A stretch of 11,568 nt of DNA from UBA961 sp049426725 (GTDB lineage: Bacteria; Bacteroidota; Ignavibacteria; Kapaibacteriales; UBA961): NCBI GenBank assembly GCA_049426725.1, contig JBMSYN010000028.1:1-11568 (forward strand). Direction: 5' to 3'. This document shows, piece by piece, positions 7,229 to 11,568 of this stretch; positions within the stretch are counted from its first letter, which is position 1, and each line of letters starts with the position of its first letter. The position numbers were made by a program, and so were the translations under genes. Under the pieces are notes generated by a model. It was given only the letters and a program-made list of their open reading frames with translations, searched no databases and was not told the origin of the DNA.

Positions 7229-7236
7229 TAAATTTG
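7229..7236 (+). promoter_or_regulatory. Possible -7 element of the lipase operon
   Basis: TAAATTTG matches the Bacteroidota -7 consensus TAnnTTTG exactly; the -33 partner upstream is weak and falls in the right arm of the nested inverted repeat. It would place transcription start near 7243, downstream of an ATG at 7225 and about 33 bases before the ATG at 7276. This supports 7276 as the true start. Confidence 0.35.
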
Positions 7237-7275
7237 AAGAATATTTATCCAAATCAGAACAGGTTATTTTCCCGC

Positions 7276-8625
7276 ATGAAGTCTATACTCATAGCCATAG
7301 TTACTTTGCTTGTATTTGGGGGTTGCTCAAGCACGAAAATGGCATTGCCCGAATATATCCCCTTATATCAAGCCCCAAATCCTTCCAAAGTTCTGCAAAT
7401 TCCGTATCCGATACTGCTTTTGCATGGTTTGGGACAAAAAGCAAGTGTGTGGGACAAAGATGCAATTGAATTCTATGAACAAGATCTCAGATTGCAACAT
7501 GCCGGTATTCTGCGACCATCCAAAAAGGGGATTTCATTGGATAAGAAAGGATCCGGAACATATATGGATTTTTTCACTGTGCAGTTCAGTAAACCCACAG
7601 ATTCTGTGGAAGGATGGACAAAAGAACTGGAACAATGCATTCAATTTGTTCGAGAAAAAACCGGCGCTGAAAAAGTGATTCTCATCGGTTATAGCATGGG
7701 TGGTCTCACCGGTAGACATTATCTCACCAAGCATGTGAAAGATCATCATGTGCAAAGATTGATCACAATTGGCTCTCCACATCAAGGTTCTGCTTTTGCA
7801 AAAGTGTACAATTGGAAAACTGCCGTGAACAAATCATTGCAGGAGGGCAATAAAGGTTTGTTAACGCCGGTGATTGAACAAGTTTCAGAGTTGATTCGTA
7901 AAGCCGAACGCGATGTGCCATTTGATGCTCCTGCGATTCGTGATTTACGCAGACCTCAAGACGGGGGTTGGTTCATAGAAAAATCAGGAAATAGAGAACA
8001 TCCCTTGGATGTGGAATATATCAGCGTTATTGGCGATGTTGATATGATGAAAGAATTGTCCGAATTGAATCAAACAGGTGCAAAAGAATTGCTCCGCCGC
8101 ATCATGGGAATTCTTGGATTGGGCGTGGAATCACTCTTTGAGGGTGGAGATGGAGTTGTCAGTGCAAGTAGCCAAACAATTAATGAATTGCCATGGTTTA
8201 GATCGCAGCCAGGCAGACAAAGAATTTCTCAAACAATCAAATTGTCATCCGTGCATGAAGATCATCTACGAAATAGCAATGAGATTCAAAAATTGTCGCT
8301 CGAAGATCAACCTGAATTCAAAGGAGCTGAGTTCTATCGAGATGCAACAGGAAATGCTCTAATGCTTGTTCTTGAATACACTGACTATTTACCAAAGAAT
8401 GAATGTAAAGTGAGTATAGATTTTACTCAGGCAGGGATGAATAAGCAAATCATAGTATCACCGAAAGATATTTTCTTGGTGAAGACATCATCGGGTATTG
8501 TAAAACAATGCGCAGTGAATATTCCAATTGGTTTTGATATCTCATCAAAAATGGAATGTTCGATTACAATCAAAAATGCCTTTGGCAGACAATGCTCGGC
8601 CAATAAAGCATGGAGAGGTTTATGA
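7276..8625 (+). CDS. Alpha/beta-hydrolase (lipase-like) lipoprotein
   Basis: A 449-residue secreted hydrolase. The start at 7276 gives the lipoprotein signal MKSILIAIVTLLVFGGC with C17 as acceptor; the frame is open from an ATG at 7225 but that adds a polar leader. The core has strand and oxyanion motif ILLLHGLG (46-53), nucleophile elbow GYSMGG with S140, a likely acid D292 in EGGDGVVS, and a likely base among H327 and H330 in VHEDH. This is the layout of triacylglycerol-lipase and PGAP1-like esterases, so the substrate is probably an acyl ester such as a lipid. The last 90 residues (about 355-449) form a separate unassigned domain. Its TGA overlaps the ATG of the HIT gene (ATGA), so they are translationally coupled. 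Enzyme class is confident, substrate unknown. Confidence 0.85.
   Translation: MKSILIAIVTLLVFGGCSSTKMALPEYIPLYQAPNPSKVLQIPYPILLLHGLGQKASVWDKDAIEFYEQDLRLQHAGILRPSKKGISLDKKGSGTYMDFFTVQFSKPTDSVEGWTKELEQCIQFVREKTGAEKVILIGYSMGGLTGRHYLTKHVKDHHVQRLITIGSPHQGSAFAKVYNWKTAVNKSLQEGNKGLLTPVIEQVSELIRKAERDVPFDAPAIRDLRRPQDGGWFIEKSGNREHPLDVEYISVIGDVDMMKELSELNQTGAKELLRRIMGILGLGVESLFEGGDGVVSASSQTINELPWFRSQPGRQRISQTIKLSSVHEDHLRNSNEIQKLSLEDQPEFKGAEFYRDATGNALMLVLEYTDYLPKNECKVSIDFTQAGMNKQIIVSPKDIFLVKTSSGIVKQCAVNIPIGFDISSKMECSITIKNAFGRQCSANKAWRGL
8612..8618 (+). promoter_or_regulatory. Shine-Dalgarno deciding the HIT start
   Basis: GGAGAGG lies three bases before the ATG at 8622, with the GGAG core six bases away, inside the end of the lipase gene. 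It supports 8622 over the upstream ATG at 8610, which would sit before the Shine-Dalgarno. Confidence 0.6.
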
Positions 8626-9146
8626 ATCATTTGTGGTCACCATGGAGATCGACATATATCGACTCCTTTTCTGATGAACATCGTAGTGGCGATTGTTTTC
8701 TGTGTGATGCATCTGCAGATACACAAGATCCCTTGCTAATTGGAGAAAGCATGCATTCAATCATCATCATGAATCGATATCCGTATAATGCAGGGCATGT
8801 TTTGCTTTCACCAAAAAGACATTGCCCTGACTTGCTATTGCTGAATGATGAAGAATATCTGGATTTGATGTCACTCACGCGCATCATGCAATCGGTATTG
8901 GTTGCAACATATGCTCCGCAAGGATTCAATATTGGGGTGAATCTCGGGGAAGCAGGTGGAGCAGGGGTTCCCGGGCATCTACATGTACACATCGTTCCGA
9001 GATGGAATGGCGATACGAATTTTATGTCAACCATAGCGGATGCTAAAGTCATATCATCCTCCATGGAAAAAATTGTTTCTGAATTACGTGAGAATTTCAA
9101 TAAAATCATGCAATCAATGAATGCTGATCGCGGTACGGCTTTATGA
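8622..9146 (+). CDS. HIT family nucleotide hydrolase/phosphorylase
   Basis: A 174-residue cytosolic protein of the histidine-triad superfamily, which cleaves or phosphorolyses nucleotide phosphoanhydrides and phosphoramidates. The signature HLHVHIVPRW (119-128) carries H119, H121 and H123; the middle or last triad His is the usual nucleophile position. NAGHVLLSPKRH (56-67) and NLGEAGGAG (107-115) are the other conserved HIT strands. C25 and C28 (CFLC) resemble the zinc pair of many HIT proteins. The N-terminus LWSPWRSTYI resembles mycobacterial Ap4A phosphorylase-type HIT proteins, so a diadenosine polyphosphate role is plausible but not proven. It overlaps its neighbours by ATGA on both sides, in one operon with the lipase and rsmA. 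Confidence 0.93.
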   Translation: MNHLWSPWRSTYIDSFSDEHRSGDCFLCDASADTQDPLLIGESMHSIIIMNRYPYNAGHVLLSPKRHCPDLLLLNDEEYLDLMSLTRIMQSVLVATYAPQGFNIGVNLGEAGGAGVPGHLHVHIVPRWNGDTNFMSTIADAKVISSSMEKIVSELRENFNKIMQSMNADRGTAL

Positions 9147-9958
9147 AACAAACCAAACGCATTCAAGCCAAACGTTCGCTCGGTCAGAATTTTTTGACTG
9201 ATAAAAATAAAGCTTCACAGATTGCCGGATTGATGGAAGCAACAAGCGATGAGTATATCCTTGAAATAGGTCCCGGTTGTGGAGATCTCACTGAATACTT
9301 GCTTCAAACCGGCGCAAAAGTCCATGCAATAGAATTGGATGAGAGAGCGATTGAAAGTTTGCATGATCTGTTTGATGATAATCCCGCATTTTCAGTTCAA
9401 CATGGCGATGTACTCAAGTTCAATTTGCGTGAATATGCATCGGCAATCAATGCGGTCGCAAATCGCAAATTGAAAGTTGCGGGAAATATTCCGTATTATA
9501 TCACCTCGGATATTCTGTTCATGCTTTTTGAACATGCGGACATGTTGGATAGAGCTGTGATCATGATGCAAAAAGAAGTTGCAGAGCGCATTTGCGCGCA
9601 ACCAAGAACAAAAGCTTATGGCATATTGAGCATAGCTGCTCGTTTTATGTCTATTCCAAAAATTGCTCTCAAAGTACCTTCAGGTTGCTTTACTCCAAAA
9701 CCATCTGTGGATTCGGCAGTGGTTGTATTTGATTTTACCAAAGCGAGTATCAGTGTTCAGGAATACAAAAAAGTGCATCCAATTGTGCGAGCCGCTTTTG
9801 GACAAAGAAGAAAAATGCTCTCAAATGCATTGCATCAATATATCAGTGCTTATGGAAAACCTTTGCCTGAGGATATTCAAGCATTGATTAACAAAAGAGC
9901 CGAAGAATTACTTCCTGAACATTTCTTGCAATTGGCAGAATGTTTTTCCAAATCATGA
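9143..9958 (+). CDS. rsmA: 16S rRNA (adenine-N6,N6)-dimethyltransferase RsmA/KsgA
   Basis: A 271-residue SAM-dependent enzyme that dimethylates A1518 and A1519 in 16S rRNA helix 45 and acts as a late 30S quality check. Motifs: GQNFL (14-18), SAM motif I EIGPGCGDLT (41-50), AIELD (62-66), GDV (88-90), the catalytic motif IV NIPYYI (115-120, the usual NLPY with Ile), MMQKEVAERI (141-150), CFTPKPSVDSAVV (182-194) and FGQRRKML (219-226) in the C-terminal RNA-binding domain. The length is normal. The ATG overlaps the HIT stop by ATGA and the PAP2 gene begins 4 bases after the stop, so it is central in a tight operon. Also known as ksgA. Confidence 0.97.
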   Translation: MKQTKRIQAKRSLGQNFLTDKNKASQIAGLMEATSDEYILEIGPGCGDLTEYLLQTGAKVHAIELDERAIESLHDLFDDNPAFSVQHGDVLKFNLREYASAINAVANRKLKVAGNIPYYITSDILFMLFEHADMLDRAVIMMQKEVAERICAQPRTKAYGILSIAARFMSIPKIALKVPSGCFTPKPSVDSAVVVFDFTKASISVQEYKKVHPIVRAAFGQRRKMLSNALHQYISAYGKPLPEDIQALINKRAEELLPEHFLQLAECFSKS

Positions 9959-9962
9959 AACA

Positions 9963-10928
9963 ATGAAATCTATGATCACACAGCCATTCATGCGATTCAA
10001 ATTGCGAGATATCCTTCTTGGAGCTGATTGGTATTTTTTGGGAATGATTGCAATCTATACAATCATACTTGCAATCTTTCATAAACAGATTCCAAATATT
10101 GGCATGTTTTTCATGCAAAATGTATTTCTGGCAATCACCATTATCAGCATTGCCACATTGGGGAAATACAAAGCAGGTAGCGTATTTGTCAATATTCATC
10201 GCTATTATCACTTGCCAATCATTTATGTGATTTTCATGCAAGTGTTTGTGTATATCAGCGTTTTGAATCCTCGAGATTATGATGCCGTTCTCGCGGGATG
10301 GGATCGTGCAATATTCGGTGGAAATCCCACGGAATATCTATCCCAATTTGCTTTTCCGGCATTGACTGAATTTTTGCAGATTGCTTATGTGCTTTTTTAC
10401 TTTCATGCATTTGCTCAATCCATTGAATTGAATATCCGTGGATTATACGAAGAAGCAGAATCTGTGACTCGTAGCATTGTATTTGGCTTTTTGCTTTCTT
10501 ATCTGATGTATTTCTTCATGCCTGCAATAGGGCCAAGATTTTCCGTGCATGAATATGCATCCATCTCAATAGAGCTTCCGGGTTTATGGCTTACGGATAC
10601 TTTGAGATCAATAATCGATACTGGTGATGGATTTAGGGATAAAATGGTTGATCCGGCATTGCAAATGCATAGAAATTGCATGCCAAGCGGACATACCATG
10701 ATGACACTCATGAACATGATTCTGGCATTTCGTTATCGATCCAAACTCAGATGGGTATTTTTGGTCATGGGACTTAGCCTCATCTTTGCGACAGTCTATC
10801 TCAGATATCATTATGTGGTTGATGTTTTGGCAGGAATAATTCTCGCTTTTGTGGCTCTGGGCCTTGAATCCTTGATCTATTCAATCCTTCGTTCAAAACA
10901 ATACATAAAAAAAATTGAAAACTATTAA
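9963..10928 (+). CDS. PAP2-superfamily integral membrane phosphatase/transferase (AUR1-like branch)
   Basis: A 321-residue polytopic membrane protein with about six hydrophobic segments. It carries the PAP2 acid-phosphatase signatures: GPRF (190-193) as the first, CMPSGH (239-244) with H244 as the second, and YLRYHYVVD (279-287) with R281, H283 and D287 as the third. The segment DYDAVLAGWDRAIFGG (105-120) and the spacing fit the PAP2_3 group, which includes inositol-phosphorylceramide synthases and lipid phosphotransferases. It may therefore act on phosphatidate, undecaprenyl-pyrophosphate or a sphingolipid headgroup at the membrane; the sequence does not decide. It begins 4 bases after rsmA. 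No terminator follows before the next gene. Confidence 0.85.
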   Translation: MKSMITQPFMRFKLRDILLGADWYFLGMIAIYTIILAIFHKQIPNIGMFFMQNVFLAITIISIATLGKYKAGSVFVNIHRYYHLPIIYVIFMQVFVYISVLNPRDYDAVLAGWDRAIFGGNPTEYLSQFAFPALTEFLQIAYVLFYFHAFAQSIELNIRGLYEEAESVTRSIVFGFLLSYLMYFFMPAIGPRFSVHEYASISIELPGLWLTDTLRSIIDTGDGFRDKMVDPALQMHRNCMPSGHTMMTLMNMILAFRYRSKLRWVFLVMGLSLIFATVYLRYHYVVDVLAGIILAFVALGLESLIYSILRSKQYIKKIENY

Positions 10929-10989
10929 ACCTTCTTTCCGGGCTTGATGTCTCAATACGCAGAGATCTCACATTATTCACAACAATTTC

Positions 10990-10993
10990 GGAG
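10990..10993 (+). promoter_or_regulatory. Shine-Dalgarno supporting the start at 11001
   Basis: GGAG seven bases before the ATG at 11001 supports that start over a TTG at 10944, which would add 19 residues ahead of an otherwise well-placed signal peptide. Confidence 0.45.
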
Positions 10994-11000
10994 TTCGGTT

Positions 11001-11330
11001 ATGAGAACAATGATGATCGCGATACTAGTCGCACTTGGAATGACACTCTCTGCTTCTGCTCAAGATAAAGACCAAATCAGAGATAGAATGAATGCAGGGA
11101 AAGAGCAAGTCAAAGCTGGCGTAACAGTTGTCAAGACTGCAAAAGAACAAGCTCGTCAATTGCGTGAGCAAGTTAAGTCAGGTCAAATGACAAAAGAACA
11201 AGCCAAAGCTCAAATGCAACAAATGAAAGATCAAGTTCGCGCTGCGAAAGATCAAATCAAAGCAGGCAAAGAAGCCATCAGAAATGGTCGCTTAGAATTG
11301 CGCCAATTGAAAAAAGCCGGTAAACCATGA
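11001..11330 (+). CDS. Small secreted basic protein with heptad-like K/E/Q repeats
   Basis: An uncharacterised 109-residue protein. Residues 1-20 are a Sec signal peptide (MRTMMIAILVALG core) with a likely ASA-QD cleavage site. The remainder is almost entirely predicted helix, rich in K, R, Q and A and net basic. Seven-residue units of the type [KR][ED]Q[VAI][KR] recur: KDQIRDR (23-29), KEQVKAG (34-40), KEQARQL (48-54), REQVKSG (55-61), KEQAKAQ (65-71), KDQVRAA (76-82), KDQIKAG (83-89) and a diverged KEAIRNG (90-96). This suggests a long charged helix or coiled coil outside the inner membrane. No family is recognised. The gene lies 72 bases after the PAP2 gene and overlaps the next gene by ATGA, implying co-expression with that acidic repeat protein. 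Confidence 0.75.
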   Translation: MRTMMIAILVALGMTLSASAQDKDQIRDRMNAGKEQVKAGVTVVKTAKEQARQLREQVKSGQMTKEQAKAQMQQMKDQVRAAKDQIKAGKEAIRNGRLELRQLKKAGKP

Positions 11331-11568
11331 GTTTGCATCTGCATCAATCAAAAATCACATCACTCCTCATCATGCTATTGATGGGGAGTGTTTTCTTTAT
11401 TGCTCCCCTATACTCACAAGATCTACCGGCAGATCCTGATGATATGTTCGATATAGAACTCATGGAAGATTCACTTGATTTGATGCTTGAAGATTCGCTT
11501 GATTTGATGCTCGATGATTCACTTGATTTGATGCTTGATGATTCACTTGATTTGATGCTCGATGATTC
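11327..11568 (+). CDS. Secreted acidic tandem-repeat protein, 3' end outside the window
   Basis: A partial gene of which the first 80 codons are visible; no family is recognised. ATG at 11327 overlaps the preceding stop by ATGA. A signal peptide spans about residues 1-31 (hydrophobic core from SLLIMLLMG to PLY, probable cleavage YSQ-D or near it). The mature part is acidic (DLPADPDDMFDIELM) and then enters tandem 8-residue units [ED]DSLDLML, four complete copies plus the start of a fifth at the window edge. Each unit has three acidic and four large hydrophobic residues, giving an alternating acidic/aliphatic pattern. The charge is opposite to that of the overlapping upstream secreted protein. 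Full length and any downstream domain cannot be seen. Confidence 0.7.
   Translation, partial: MSLHLHQSKITSLLIMLLMGSVFFIAPLYSQDLPADPDDMFDIELMEDSLDLMLEDSLDLMLDDSLDLMLDDSLDLMLDD
11465..11568 (+). repeat. 24-bp in-frame tandem repeat array (8-residue units)
   Basis: Units begin at 11465, 11489, 11513 and 11537, with a fifth starting at 11561 and cut by the window end. They differ only at GAA/GAT, TCA/TCG and CTT/CTC positions. Units end alternately in CTT and CTC, so the array also has a 48-bp dimeric period, consistent with recent duplication of a two-unit block. All changes are synonymous or Glu/Asp, so the peptide pattern is preserved. Confidence 0.9.

Noticed and set aside
8627..9166. A 179-codon open frame antisense to the HIT gene
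   Set aside because: It mirrors the HIT gene almost exactly and has no recognisable motifs, while the HIT frame has complete family motifs.
11465..11568. CRISPR-like short repeats
   Set aside because: The repeats are contiguous without spacers and lie in frame within a coding sequence.

Overview
The window is a compact bacterial chromosome segment with about 97% coding density, AT-rich, with short intergenic gaps and many 4-base ATGA gene junctions. Shine-Dalgarno sequences are absent before most genes. The tRNA has no encoded CCA. Several genes have the look of the Bacteroidota/Chlorobiota/Ignavibacteriota (FCB) group: the HNH protein family, a lone LptF/LptG-type permease, an MbnP-like lipoprotein, and a possible TAnnTTTG promoter element. 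The outer-membrane LPS-export permease and the lipoproteins indicate a diderm. The phylum is an inference and no species can be named. No phage, insertion sequence, CRISPR array or obvious genomic island is visible.

Layout. (1) Positions 1-241 hold no gene. They contain an AT-rich palindrome, a strongly C-rich/G-poor tract on the minus strand and a small hairpin, which together look like the 3' end of the first transcription unit. (2) Positions 242-3332, minus strand, read from right to left: rsgA (30S-assembly GTPase), tRNA-Ser(CGA), an MbnP-like lipoprotein, and a di-heme MauG/MbnH-type cytochrome c peroxidase. The last two lie 3 bases apart and form a recognisable enzyme/substrate pair. 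(3) Positions 3457-5157, plus strand: recJ with a TTG start, divergent from rsgA. (4) Positions 5158-7065, minus strand: an HNH endonuclease followed by an LptF/LptG-type permease, whose stop codon abuts the recJ stop with no spacer. (5) Positions 7276-10928, plus strand: a tightly packed run of lipase-like lipoprotein, HIT hydrolase, rsmA/ksgA and a PAP2 membrane phosphatase/transferase. (6) Positions 11001-11568, plus strand: a small secreted, basic, heptad-repeat protein, overlapped by ATGA with a secreted acidic protein built of 24-bp (8-residue) tandem repeats that runs off the window.

Functional threads. RsgA and RsmA/KsgA both act late in 30S subunit maturation, though they sit in different transcription units. 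The MbnH/MbnP-type pair suggests peroxide- or copper-linked protein modification at the cell envelope, outside any methanobactin locus. The divergent region 7066-7275 carries a nested inverted repeat immediately upstream of a possible promoter for the lipase operon. The least explained items are the basic/acidic secreted protein pair at the right end, the nested palindrome, and a 31-bp near-identical direct repeat that brackets the rsgA-tRNA-mbnP-mbnH block.
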